A DNA stretch of 48,481 nt from Glycomyces salinus (lineage in GTDB: Bacteria > Actinomycetota > Actinomycetes > Mycobacteriales > Micromonosporaceae): NCBI RefSeq assembly GCF_016428645.1, contig NZ_JAELXW010000076.1:1-48481 (forward strand). Reading direction: 5' to 3'. Numbering within the stretch: position 1 is the stretch's first letter; each line of letters starts with the position of its first letter. Shown one piece after another: positions 23,514 through 31,743 of the stretch. Made by a program: the position numbers and the translations under genes. Under the pieces are notes generated by a model. That model ran no database searches. It saw nothing but the letters and a program-made list of their open reading frames with translations, and was not told the DNA's origin.

Positions 23514-25031
23514 ATGTCCGACGCGCCGATCGTCCAGATGACCGGCATCACGAAGGACTTCACCGGCGTCCGCGCCCTCGACGGCGTCGACTTCACCCTC
23601 CGCCGCGGCGAGATCCACGCCGTCATGGGGGAGAACGGCGCCGGGAAGTCCACACTGATCAAAGTCCTCACCGGCGTCCACGACCCCGACGCCGGCCGGA
23701 TCCTGCTCGACGGCGAGCCGGTCCGCTTCCACAGCCCCGGCCAAGCCCAGGCCGGCGGCATCTCCACGGTCTACCAGGAGGTCAACCTCACCGACAACCT
23801 CTCGGTCGCAGAGAACCTCCTGGCCGGGCGCGAACCGCGCCTGGGCCCGTTCATCAACTTCCGCGCCATGCGGCGCAAGGCCAAGGCACTGCTCGACGAG
23901 ATCGGCATCGACCTCAACGTCGCCGCGCCCCTGTCGTCCTACTCGATCGCCATGCAGCAGCTGGTCGCCATCGCCCGCGCGATCGACATCGACGCCAAGG
24001 TCCTCATCCTCGACGAGCCGACCTCCTCGCTCGACCGCGACGAGGTCGCCGTGCTCATGCGCGTCATGCGCTCCCTGGCCGAGCGCGGCACCGCCATGGT
24101 CTTCATCTCCCACTTCCTCGACCAGGTCTACGAGATCTGCGACCGGATGACCGTGCTGCGCAACGGCACCCTCATCGGCGAGTGGGCCGTCTCCGAGCTG
24201 CCCGAGTCCGAACTCATCGGGCACATGCTCGGCCGAGAGGTCCAGACCCTCGGCGCGCTCGAGCACCGAGCCGCCCGGCACCGGCCCGACGACGACGTCC
24301 TCGTCTCCGCCCGAGGACTGGGCCGCAAGGGCTCGGTCAGCCCGTTCGACCTCGACATCCGGCCCGGCGAAGTGGTCGGCCTGGCCGGGCTGCTGGGCTC
24401 GGGCCGCACCGAGACCGCCCGCCTCATCGCCGGCGCCGACCGCGCCGACTCCGGCGCGCTCGAATTCCGAGGGGAGCGCCTCCGCGGCCACAATCCGCGC
24501 ACCGCCTCCGCCCGCGGCATCGGCTTCTGCCCCGAGAACCGCAAGACCGAAGGGCTCGTCGGCGACCTGACCGTCGCCGAGAACATGATCCTGGCCATGC
24601 AGGCCGCCCGCGGCTGGGCCCGCACCGTCCCGCCGGCCCGCCGCGACGCCCTCGTTGCCGAGTTCATCGAGAAGCTCGACATCCGCCCGGCCGACCCCGA
24701 TCTGCCGGTCAAGAACCTCTCCGGCGGCAACCAGCAGAAGGTCCTCCTGGCCCGCTGGATGCTCATCGAACCCCGGCTGCTGATCCTCGACGAGCCCACC
24801 CGCGGCATCGACGTCGGCGCCAAGGCCGACATCCAGCGCCTGGTCAACGAGCTGTCCGAGGACGGCATGGCCGTCCTGTTCATCTCCGCCGAGCTCGAAG
24901 AGGTCACCCGCCTGTCGGACCGCATAGCCGTCCTGCGCGACCGGGAGCTCATCGACATCCTCCACCAGGAGTCCGACATGACCACCGACCGCATCGTGGA
25001 GACGATCGTCGAGAAGGGCGGTGACAAGTGA
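23514..25031 (+). CDS. ytfR: Sugar ABC transporter ATPase, YtfR-like (two ATPase domains)
   Basis: A 505-residue double ATPase of the ribose/galactose type. Domain 1: Walker A GENGAGKST, a degenerate signature SSYSIAMQQLVAIARA, Walker B LILDEPTSSLD, His switch FISH. Domain 2: degenerate Walker A LLGSGRTETAR, which is usual for this class, signature LSGGNQQKVLLARW, Walker B LILDEPTRGIDVG. It energises uptake by the two permeases that follow. ATG 23514 has AAGG about 9 nt upstream. Its stop overlaps the next start (GTGA), so it is coupled to the permease. Confidence 0.95.
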   Translation: MSDAPIVQMTGITKDFTGVRALDGVDFTLRRGEIHAVMGENGAGKSTLIKVLTGVHDPDAGRILLDGEPVRFHSPGQAQAGGISTVYQEVNLTDNLSVAENLLAGREPRLGPFINFRAMRRKAKALLDEIGIDLNVAAPLSSYSIAMQQLVAIARAIDIDAKVLILDEPTSSLDRDEVAVLMRVMRSLAERGTAMVFISHFLDQVYEICDRMTVLRNGTLIGEWAVSELPESELIGHMLGREVQTLGALEHRAARHRPDDDVLVSARGLGRKGSVSPFDLDIRPGEVVGLAGLLGSGRTETARLIAGADRADSGALEFRGERLRGHNPRTASARGIGFCPENRKTEGLVGDLTVAENMILAMQAARGWARTVPPARRDALVAEFIEKLDIRPADPDLPVKNLSGGNQQKVLLARWMLIEPRLLILDEPTRGIDVGAKADIQRLVNELSEDGMAVLFISAELEEVTRLSDRIAVLRDRELIDILHQESDMTTDRIVETIVEKGGDK

Positions 25032-26083
25032 ACGCGTATCTGAAGCGGCTGATCTGGCCCCTGGCGGTCCTGGTCACGCTCATCGTCGTCAACATCGCCC
25101 AGACGGGCTTCGACTTCATCGTCCCCAGCGTCCACGACGGACGCCTCGGCGGCGCCTTCGTCAACATCCTGCGCAACTCGGTCCCGCTGCTCCTGATCGC
25201 CCTGGGCATGACCCTGGTCATCGCCACCAAGGGCATCGACCTCTCGGTCGGCGCCGTATACGCGATCGGCGCGGCCATCGCCTGCCAGTGGATCATCGAC
25301 CGCGACCAGTCCGCGTTCGGCACGATCCTGACCGCGGTCATCCTGGCCCTGCTGGTGGCCGCGGTCATCGGGGCCTGGAACGGCGCCATGGTCGCCTACT
25401 TCGGCGTCCAGCCGATCGTGGCCACCCTCATCCTCATGATCGCCGGAAGAGGCATCGCCCAGCTCATCACCGGCGGCCAGATCCCCTCGGTCTCGGACAG
25501 CACCCCGTTCGTCGAGCTCGGGCGCGGCGCCATCGCCACGATCCCGGTGCCGATCGTCATCGGCGTGCTCGTCTTCGCCGTCCTGGCGCTGCTGACGCGC
25601 ACCACCGCGCTCGGGATGCTCCTGGAGGCCGTCGGCGGCAACCCGGCCGCCTCCCGCCTGGCGGGCATCCGCTCCAAGGGGATCACGATCCTGGCCTACC
25701 TGGTGTGCGGGTTCTGCGCTGGACTGGCCGGCCTGATCGGCGCGGCCAACCTCGGCAGCGCCGACGCCAACAACGGCGGCCTGTGGATCGAACTGGACGC
25801 GATCCTCGCGGTCGTCATCGGCGGCACCGCCCTGATCGGCGGGCGGTTCTTCCTGCTGGGCACGGTCATCGGCGTGGCCATCATCGAGACCCTCAACGTC
25901 ACGATCATCAACGTGGGGCTGTCGAGCCAGTGGCAGTTCACGGCCAAGGCCATCGTGGTCTTCGTCGTGGCGGTGCTCCAGAGCCCCGAGTTCCGGGCCT
26001 GGCTGCTCAAACCCTTCCGGCGACCGGACGGCGGCGAACCGGCTCCCGAGCCGGCCGACGACAAGGAGGCTCTGGCGAAATGA
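25028..26083 (+). CDS. ytfT: Sugar ABC transporter permease, YtfT-like
   Basis: A 351-residue membrane protein of the ribose-type permease family with 8-10 hydrophobic helices. Signature blocks are LIALGMTLVIATKGIDLSVGAV, GVQPIVATLILMIAGRG, LEAVGGNPAASRLAGI and ELDAILAVVIGGTALIGG. It forms a heterodimeric channel with the next gene product. It starts at GTG 25028, overlapping the ATPase stop by 4 bp. The C-terminal 30 residues are charged and Pro/Glu-rich (GGEPAPEPADDKEA), cytoplasmic and probably disordered. AAGGAGG (26064-26070), inside its last codons, is the ribosome site for the next gene. Confidence 0.94.
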   Translation: MNAYLKRLIWPLAVLVTLIVVNIAQTGFDFIVPSVHDGRLGGAFVNILRNSVPLLLIALGMTLVIATKGIDLSVGAVYAIGAAIACQWIIDRDQSAFGTILTAVILALLVAAVIGAWNGAMVAYFGVQPIVATLILMIAGRGIAQLITGGQIPSVSDSTPFVELGRGAIATIPVPIVIGVLVFAVLALLTRTTALGMLLEAVGGNPAASRLAGIRSKGITILAYLVCGFCAGLAGLIGAANLGSADANNGGLWIELDAILAVVIGGTALIGGRFFLLGTVIGVAIIETLNVTIINVGLSSQWQFTAKAIVVFVVAVLQSPEFRAWLLKPFRRPDGGEPAPEPADDKEALAK

Positions 26084-27105
26084 GCACCACCGTCACCGAG
26101 CGCCCCTCGCGCACGACCCTGTTCGACGGCCTCGGCCGCTACATCCCCATCGGCGTCACCGTCGCGCTGCTGATCGTGATGTACCTGGGCGGCATCGCCG
26201 CCTTCCCCCGCTTCAGCAGCCCCCAGGTGATCGCCAGCCTGTTCATCGACAACGCGGCGCTGCTCATCATCGCCGTGGGCATGACCTTCGTGATCCTCTC
26301 GGGAGGCATCGACCTCTCGGTGGGCTCGATGATGGCGTTCTCGACCATGTCGATCGCGGCGCTGACCGTCGACCTCGGCGTGCCTGCCGAGGTCGCCGTG
26401 GCGGCGGTGCTGGCCTTCGGGACGCTCTCGGGCCTGTTCACCGGCGCGGTCATCCACTACTTCAACGTGCAGCCGTTCATCGCCACGCTGGCCGGGCTGT
26501 TCCTCTACCGCGGCCTGACGCTCCAGCTCTCCGACCACGACGTGTCCATGCGGGACATCGCGTTCTTCGACTGGGGCATGCTCCGCATGGACTTCGCAGG
26601 GGGCCAGCGCGACGGCGGGTTCAGCCTCCCGAACATCTCGTTCATCGCCCTCGCGGTCGTCATCGTGGCGTTCATCGTCCTGCACTACACGCGCTTCGGC
26701 CGCGGCGTCTACGCCGTGGGCGGCTCGGAGTCCTCGGCGCTGCTGATGGGGCTGCCGGTGGCGCGCACCAAGGTCGGGGTGTACGCGGTCAGCGGCTTCT
26801 GCGCCGCGCTCGGCGGCGTCGTGGCCGCCTACTACACCAAGAGCGCGAACCCGCTGGCCGGAGTCGGCCTGGAGCTGGACGCGATCGCCGCGGTGGTCAT
26901 CGGCGGGACGATCCTGACCGGCGGGACCGGCTTCGTGCTCGGCACCGTCGCCGGAGTCATGGTCATGGGCCTGCTGACGACGCTCATCGCCTTCCAGGGC
27001 GATCTGAGCTCGTGGTGGGCCCGGATCGTGGTGGGCGTGCTGCTGCTGGCGTTCATCCTGCTCCAGCGCTTCCTCAGCCGCTCGGGGGAGAAGCGGCGAA
27101 CCTAG
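26080..27105 (+). CDS. yjfF: Sugar ABC transporter permease, YjfF-like
   Basis: A 341-residue second permease of the importer. It shares the family blocks IIAVGMTFVILSGGIDLSVGSM, NVQPFIATLAGLFLYRGL, VYAVGGSESSALLMGLPV and ELDAIAAVVIGGTILTGG. The YtfT/YjfF pair of unlike permeases behind YtfQ and YtfR is the complete galactofuranose transporter set of E. coli, here in the same order. ATG 26080 overlaps the previous stop (ATGA). A perfect inverted repeat 15 bp after its stop ends the operon. No regulator or sugar-processing gene is linked. Confidence 0.94.
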   Translation: MSTTVTERPSRTTLFDGLGRYIPIGVTVALLIVMYLGGIAAFPRFSSPQVIASLFIDNAALLIIAVGMTFVILSGGIDLSVGSMMAFSTMSIAALTVDLGVPAEVAVAAVLAFGTLSGLFTGAVIHYFNVQPFIATLAGLFLYRGLTLQLSDHDVSMRDIAFFDWGMLRMDFAGGQRDGGFSLPNISFIALAVVIVAFIVLHYTRFGRGVYAVGGSESSALLMGLPVARTKVGVYAVSGFCAALGGVVAAYYTKSANPLAGVGLELDAIAAVVIGGTILTGGTGFVLGTVAGVMVMGLLTTLIAFQGDLSSWWARIVVGVLLLAFILLQRFLSRSGEKRRT

Positions 27106-27120
27106 TACAGCTCGCACGGC

Positions 27121-27150
27121 GGGGCCTCGGACCGATCGGTCCGAGGCCCC
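27121..27150. terminator. Bidirectional terminator between the importer and copB
   Basis: A perfect 30-bp palindrome with arms GGGGCCTCGGACCGA / TCGGTCCGAGGCCCC, between convergent genes. Confidence 0.75.
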
Positions 27151-27158
27151 GTCCCCGC

Positions 27159-29357
27159 TCAGGAAGCCGGGGTGAGGCTGACTCGGCGCAGGGTCTGGGC
27201 GTTCAGAGCGACCACGATCGTCGAGGCCGACATGAGCACCGCCCCGACCGCCGGGCTCAGCGTGAACCCGATGCCCGCCAGGACTCCGGCCGCGAGGGGG
27301 ATCGCGATGATGTTGTACCCGGCGGCCCAGCCGAGATTCTGGACCATCTTCCGGTAGGAGGCCCTTGAAAGCCGCCGCACGCCGCCGACGCCGCGCGGGT
27401 CCGAGGAGGCCAGGACCACCCCGGCCGACTCGATCGCCACGTCGGTCCCGGCGCCGATGGCGATGCCGACGTCAGCGCGGGCCAGCGCCGGAGCATCGTT
27501 GACGCCGTCGCCGACCATCGCGACGATGTGGCCCCTGGCCTGGAGATCGGCCACGGCCCGGTCTTTGTCGGCGGGCAGCACTTCGGCGAAGACCTCGTCG
27601 CGACCGGGCTCGAAGCCGAGGTCGTCGGCGACCGCCCGGGCGACGGCCTCCGCGTCGCCGGTGATCATGGCGATCTTGGAGACCCCTTGGGCCCTGAGGT
27701 CCTCGATCGCCTCGCGAGCCTCGGGCCTGACCCGGTCCTCCAGGGCGAGCGCCCCGACCGCGGCGGGCTCGTCGCCGAGCGCCACGAGGTACAGGACCGT
27801 CGCGCCCCTCCCGGACCAGGAGTCGACGTCGCCGTGAAGCTCTTGGGGCGGTTCGACCTCGAGCTCCCGCAGGAGCGCCGGGCCGCCGACCGCGTAGCGG
27901 CGGCCGTCGACGGTGGCCTCGACGCCCTTGCCGGTGCGGGAGCGGAAGTCCCGGGCCCTGGCGCCCTCGCCGTGCTCGTGTCCGTGGTGGTTGACGATCG
28001 CGCGGGCCAGCGGGTGCTCGGAGTCGGACTCGACCGCGGCGGCGATGTGCAGGACCGCGTCGGAGTCGAAGTCGGCCGTGCCGACGATGCCGGCAACGGC
28101 GTGCTCGCCGGCGGTCAGGGTTCCGGTCTTGTCGAACAGGACGGTGTCTACCGTCCTCATGCGCTCGATGGCGAGTCGGTCTTTGACCAGGATGCCCGTC
28201 TTGGCCGAGACTGCCGTGGTGATCGAGACGACCAGCGGGATGGCCAGCCCGAGCGCGTGCGGGCACGCGATGACCAGGACCGTGACGGTGCGGACCACAC
28301 CGTCGGAGACCGATCCGGCCAGCGACCAGGCGATGAAGGTGATCGCACCGGCGGCGACGGCCACGTAGAACAGGAGCGCCGCGAAGCGGTCGGCGAGCAC
28401 CTGGCCGCGGCCGCGGGAGGACTGGGCCTGGGAGACGAGACGCTGGATCCCGGCCAGGGCGGTGTCGTCGCCGATCGCGTCGATGCGGACGCGGACGGCC
28501 GAGTCGGTGGCGACGGTCCCGGCCACGACCCTCTCGCCGGTCTCGCGGGGGACCGGGCGGGACTCGCCGGTGATCATGGACTCGTCCATCTCGGCCGCGC
28601 CCTCGACGATCTCGCCGTCGGCGGGGACGCGGGAGCCGGAGCGGACCAGGGCGACGTCGCCGACGCGCAGCGACGAGGCAGGGACGGTCTCGGCCGATCC
28701 GTCGTCACTGACGCGCTCGGCCTCGTCGGGCAGGAGCGCCGCGAGGGCTGCCAAAGCGCCCCGGGCCTGGCCGACGGCCTTCATCTCCTGCCAGTGGCCG
28801 AGCAGCATGATGGTGACCAGTGCCGCCAGTTCCCACCAGAAGTCGAGGTCGAACAGGCCGAAGGCGGTGGCCAGGGACGCGATGAAGGCGACGGTGATCG
28901 CCGTCGAGATCAGCAGCATCATTCCCGGCTCGCGGTCGCGGACCTCGCTGACGCCACCGGCGAGGAACGGCCGGCCGCCGTAAAGGAACACGAACGTGCC
29001 GAGCACGGGACCGACGAGTTCGATCCCGGGGAAGTCGAGCGAGTATCCGAACCAATCCATGATCATCGGACTGGTGACGAGGATCGGCACGCTCAGGATG
29101 AGGCTGAGCCAGAACTTCTTGCGGAATGCCTCCGGGTCGTGACCGGCGTGCTTGTCGTGGCCGCCGTGCCCGGAGTGGCCCATGTCGGCCATGTCGTGCC
29201 CGGCGTGTCCGCCATCGCGGTGGTCTGAGCCGTGGTCGTGCCCTGATCGCTCCTCATGCCCGCCGGCTTCGGTTCCAGCGGCGGCGCGGTGGGAGTGCGG
29301 TGGGGCCTCACCCTGTTCGGTGTGCCCGGCGTGTCCGCAATCGTGGTGGTCGCTCAT
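27159..29357 (-). CDS. copB: Heavy-metal P1B-type ATPase, CopB-like (CPH motif)
   Basis: A 732-residue metal exporter. The first 80 residues are a His/Asp/Gly-rich cytoplasmic tail (many GH, DH and HGH units) in place of a CxxC domain. Eight membrane helices are expected. The metal site reads CPH in VIACPHALGLAIP, the mark of the P1B-3 (CopB) group, which exports copper or silver. Other motifs: actuator TGES in MITGESRPV, phosphorylation DKTGTLTA, SEHPLARA, MITGDAEAV and GDGVNDAPALA. ATG 29357 is chosen for GGGAGG 6 nt upstream; an ATG at 29393 lies inside the promoter. A CsoR-type operator overlaps its promoter, consistent with copper induction. No csoR gene is adjacent. Confidence 0.93.
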   Translation of the reverse strand: MSDHHDCGHAGHTEQGEAPPHSHRAAAGTEAGGHEERSGHDHGSDHRDGGHAGHDMADMGHSGHGGHDKHAGHDPEAFRKKFWLSLILSVPILVTSPMIMDWFGYSLDFPGIELVGPVLGTFVFLYGGRPFLAGGVSEVRDREPGMMLLISTAITVAFIASLATAFGLFDLDFWWELAALVTIMLLGHWQEMKAVGQARGALAALAALLPDEAERVSDDGSAETVPASSLRVGDVALVRSGSRVPADGEIVEGAAEMDESMITGESRPVPRETGERVVAGTVATDSAVRVRIDAIGDDTALAGIQRLVSQAQSSRGRGQVLADRFAALLFYVAVAAGAITFIAWSLAGSVSDGVVRTVTVLVIACPHALGLAIPLVVSITTAVSAKTGILVKDRLAIERMRTVDTVLFDKTGTLTAGEHAVAGIVGTADFDSDAVLHIAAAVESDSEHPLARAIVNHHGHEHGEGARARDFRSRTGKGVEATVDGRRYAVGGPALLRELEVEPPQELHGDVDSWSGRGATVLYLVALGDEPAAVGALALEDRVRPEAREAIEDLRAQGVSKIAMITGDAEAVARAVADDLGFEPGRDEVFAEVLPADKDRAVADLQARGHIVAMVGDGVNDAPALARADVGIAIGAGTDVAIESAGVVLASSDPRGVGGVRRLSRASYRKMVQNLGWAAGYNIIAIPLAAGVLAGIGFTLSPAVGAVLMSASTIVVALNAQTLRRVSLTPAS

Positions 29358-29390
29358 CGGGTTCCTCCCGGTCCTCGTGTCACCCTCGGG

Positions 29391-29418
29391 CATATACCTC
29401 AGGGGGGTATATGTGCAA
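29391..29418 (-). promoter_or_regulatory. copB promoter with overlapping CsoR-like operator
   Basis: Minus strand TTGCAC (29413-29418), 16-nt spacer, TATATG (29391-29396). The spacer holds an inverted repeat with arms ATATACC (29392-29398) and GGTATAT (29406-29412), enclosing a run of six G/C pairs. This is the layout of CsoR/RcnR-family operators. Confidence 0.55.
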
Positions 29419-29493
29419 GCTTGTTCAACGCCCCCTCCGCGAACAGTATTCCCGGGCCGGAGCGAACTATTCGATAGCTCAGGTCGCTCGGTA

Positions 29494-29531
29494 TTGCAGA
29501 GGTATGCATCAAGATGTAGTATCTCTACTAT
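29494..29531 (+). promoter_or_regulatory. Promoter and operator-like inverted repeat of the ABC-XRE operon
   Basis: TTGCAG (29494-29499), 17-nt spacer, TAGTAT (29517-29522). The -10 box lies in an inverted repeat TAGTA-TCTC-TACTA (29517-29530). The XRE protein encoded by the last gene of the operon is a candidate ligand, giving autoregulation. Confidence 0.5.
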
Positions 29532-29562
29532 CAAACGGGTGAGACCTATGACGGAGGTGATC

Positions 29563-30486
29563 ATGGCGAACTCACCGGCTCCCGGAGGGCCCGCCGTCGC
29601 CGTTTCCGATCTGCGGATGCGATACGGCGACAAGGACGTCCTCACCGGCGTCGACTTCGAGCTCCAACCGGGAGGCGTCACCGCGCTGCTCGGTCCCAAC
29701 GGAGCGGGCAAGACCACCACGGTGGAGATCCTCGAGGGCTTCCGGGCCCGCAGCGGAGGCGACGTCGAGGTCCTCGGAACCGACCCCGACCACGGCGACG
29801 AGCGCTGGCGCGCCCGCATGGGCATCGTGCTCCAGGAGTGGCGCGACAACCACAAATGGCGGGTCCGCGACCTCCTGGCCCACTTCGCCGAGTACTACCG
29901 CCCCTATTCCCGGCCGTGGGACGCCGATGAGCTGCTCGAACTGGTCGGCCTCACCGACCAGGCGGGACAGCGCATCATGACCCTCTCCGGAGGGCAGCGC
30001 CGCCGCCTCGACGTGGCCGCCGGCATCGTCGGGCGCCCCGCCCTGCTGTTCCTCGACGAGCCGACCACCGGCTTCGACCCCCACGCCCGCCGCGAGTTCC
30101 ACGATCTCATCCACAGGCTCTCCGACCTCGAGAGCACCACCATCCTGCTCACCACCCACGACCTCGACGAGGCCGAGAAGCTCGCCGAGCGCATCCTGAT
30201 CCTCGCCGGAGGCCGCATCATCGCCGACGGCTCGCCCGACGCGCTGGCGCGCGCCGCCGCCACCACCGCCGAGGTCAAGTGGATCCAGGACGGCAGACTC
30301 CAGGTACACGCCACCGACGACGCGACCGCGTTCGCGCGCAAGCTCCTCGCGACCGACGACGGCGCGGTCACCGACCTGGAGATCCACCGCGCCAGCCTCG
30401 AAGAGGCCTACCTGACGCTCGTGGAGCAGTTCGAGGCAGGCGAGGCCGACGCCGCGATCGACACGTTTCAGGAGGTCACGAAGTGA
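29563..30486 (+). CDS. ABC exporter ATPase (drug/antibiotic type)
   Basis: A 307-residue ABC ATPase of the CcmA/DrrA class. Walker A GPNGAGKTTT, Q-loop VLQEWRDN, signature LSGGQRRRLDVA, Walker B LLFLDEPTTGFDP, His switch LLTTHDLDEAE, and a C-terminal accessory region after residue 225. ATG 29563 is chosen over ATG 29548 because GGAGGTGATC, a perfect match to the 16S anti-Shine-Dalgarno, stands directly before it. It overlaps its permease gene by 4 bp. The exported compound is unknown; antibiotic or lipid export is typical. The promoter carries an operator-like repeat. Confidence 0.93.
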   Translation: MANSPAPGGPAVAVSDLRMRYGDKDVLTGVDFELQPGGVTALLGPNGAGKTTTVEILEGFRARSGGDVEVLGTDPDHGDERWRARMGIVLQEWRDNHKWRVRDLLAHFAEYYRPYSRPWDADELLELVGLTDQAGQRIMTLSGGQRRRLDVAAGIVGRPALLFLDEPTTGFDPHARREFHDLIHRLSDLESTTILLTTHDLDEAEKLAERILILAGGRIIADGSPDALARAAATTAEVKWIQDGRLQVHATDDATAFARKLLATDDGAVTDLEIHRASLEEAYLTLVEQFEAGEADAAIDTFQEVTK

Positions 30487-31334
30487 ACCCCACCGCACAC
30501 GCCTACCGGACCGGATGGCGGCGCGCGCTCATCGAGACGAGGATCTCGCTGACCACTCCGTCCGACCTCATGGGATTCATGCTCCCGGTCGGCATCATGG
30601 TGACCGTTCTGCTGTTCCTGCGCGGCGTCGACATCGAGGGCACCTCGGTCTCCCTCGGCTCGATGAGCATGCCGAGCCTGATCGGCATGATGATCGTCTG
30701 GAGCGGAGTCCTCGGGGTCCAAGGCGTGCTCGTCATGGACCGGACCAACGGGACCCTGCTGCGCGCCAAGTCGATGCCCGGAGGCATGACCGGCTACCTC
30801 ATCGGTCACCTCGGATCGATCGCGATATTCATCGCGTTCAGCGTCACGGTGCTCATGATCGTCGGCCTCGTCTTCTTCGACGGACTCGCCTTCGCCTCGC
30901 CCGACCGGTGGCTCCTCTTCGTCGCCGTCTTCGCGCTCGGCCTGGCCGCGACGATGCCCATGGGCGCCGTCCTCGGCGCGCTCATCGACAACCCGCGCAA
31001 CATGGGCCTGGTCATGATGCCGTTCATGGGCTTGATCGCGATTTCGGGGATCTTCTATCCGATCACGGCCCTGCCCGGCTGGCTCCAGGTGATCGGACAG
31101 GTCTTCCCGACCTACTGGCTCGGGCTGGGGATGCGGCACGCCATGCTGCCGGACGCCGCGGTGGCGGTGGAGATAGGCGACAGCTGGCGGACGCTTACGA
31201 TGTTCGTCGTGCTCGCGGCCTGGGCGGTCGTGTCCATGGCGCTGGCGCCGAAGCTGCTGAGCCGCATGGCCCGACGCGAGTCCGGGTCCAGCATGGCGGC
31301 GAGGCGCAAGCTGGTCGAGCAGAACTGGGGGTAG
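30483..31334 (+). CDS. ABC-2 type transporter permease
   Basis: A 283-residue membrane protein with about six helices. Blocks include SDLMGFMLPVGIMVTVLLFL, GVLVMDRTNGTLLRAKSMPGG and the ABC-2 signature region GIFYPITALPGWLQVIGQVFPTYWLGLGMRHAML. It pairs with the preceding ATPase to form an exporter. It starts at GTG 30483, overlapping the ATPase stop. The XRE gene begins 4 bp after its stop, so all three are one operon. Confidence 0.92.
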   Translation: MNPTAHAYRTGWRRALIETRISLTTPSDLMGFMLPVGIMVTVLLFLRGVDIEGTSVSLGSMSMPSLIGMMIVWSGVLGVQGVLVMDRTNGTLLRAKSMPGGMTGYLIGHLGSIAIFIAFSVTVLMIVGLVFFDGLAFASPDRWLLFVAVFALGLAATMPMGAVLGALIDNPRNMGLVMMPFMGLIAISGIFYPITALPGWLQVIGQVFPTYWLGLGMRHAMLPDAAVAVEIGDSWRTLTMFVVLAAWAVVSMALAPKLLSRMARRESGSSMAARRKLVEQNWG

Positions 31335-31338
31335 GACC

Positions 31339-31572
31339 GTGGCCGACGACGTCGTATACAACCGCATCGCGATGCTGCGTGCCGAGAGGGGCATCACGCG
31401 CCGCCAGCTCGCCGATGCGCTCGGCGTGCACTACCAGACCGTCGGCTACCTCGAACGCGGCGAATACAGCCCCAGCCTCCACCTGGCCCTCAAGATCGCC
31501 GAGTACTTCGAGGTTCCTGTCGAGGTCGTCTTCGCCACGAAACCGTTTCCGCGCCTCGGCGTGGAAGCCTGA
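31339..31572 (+). CDS. Small XRE-family transcriptional regulator
   Basis: A 77-residue single-domain helix-turn-helix protein: RIAMLRAERGITRRQLADALGVHYQTVGYLERGEYSPSLHLALKIAEYF, then the short tail VPVEVVFATKPF. It is like the small regulators often found next to ABC-2 exporters. It starts at GTG 31339 with weak GGGGGT upstream and is probably coupled to the permease. Likely role: control of its own operon through the inverted repeat at 29517-29530 (inference). The last codons and stop lie in a 24-bp sequence repeated immediately downstream. Confidence 0.9.
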   Translation: MADDVVYNRIAMLRAERGITRRQLADALGVHYQTVGYLERGEYSPSLHLALKIAEYFEVPVEVVFATKPFPRLGVEA

Positions 31573-31603
31573 GCTCGGTCCGCGCCTCGGCACCGAAACC
31601 TGA
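31549..31603 (+). repeat. Imperfect 24-bp direct repeat spanning the XRE stop codon
   Basis: Copies at 31549-31572 and 31580-31603, period 31 bp, identical at 20 of 24 positions. Both begin CCGCGCCTCGGC and end CCTGA. Copy 1 contains the gene's stop codon. Confidence 0.8.
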
Positions 31604-31632
31604 CCGAACCCGCAAAGGAAACCGGGAAACCC

Positions 31633-31669
31633 GGCCCTGCGCCTCACCCGAGGCGCAGGGCCTTTTGTT
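31633..31669 (+). terminator. Intrinsic terminator of the ABC-XRE operon
   Basis: A perfect 13-bp stem GGCCCTGCGCCTC / GAGGCGCAGGGCC with loop ACCC (31633-31662), then TTTTGTT. Confidence 0.9.
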
Positions 31670-31743
31670 CACTTGCGAGACACCGAAGCGTCGAACGGGC
31701 CTGCGAGCGTAAGAGCGATACCGACCCCACGGTGACTGGAGTT

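Noticed and set aside
31339-31572. Antitoxin of a toxin-antitoxin pair
   Set aside because: No toxin-sized gene is adjacent; it is in an operon with an ABC exporter, which fits a transcriptional regulator.
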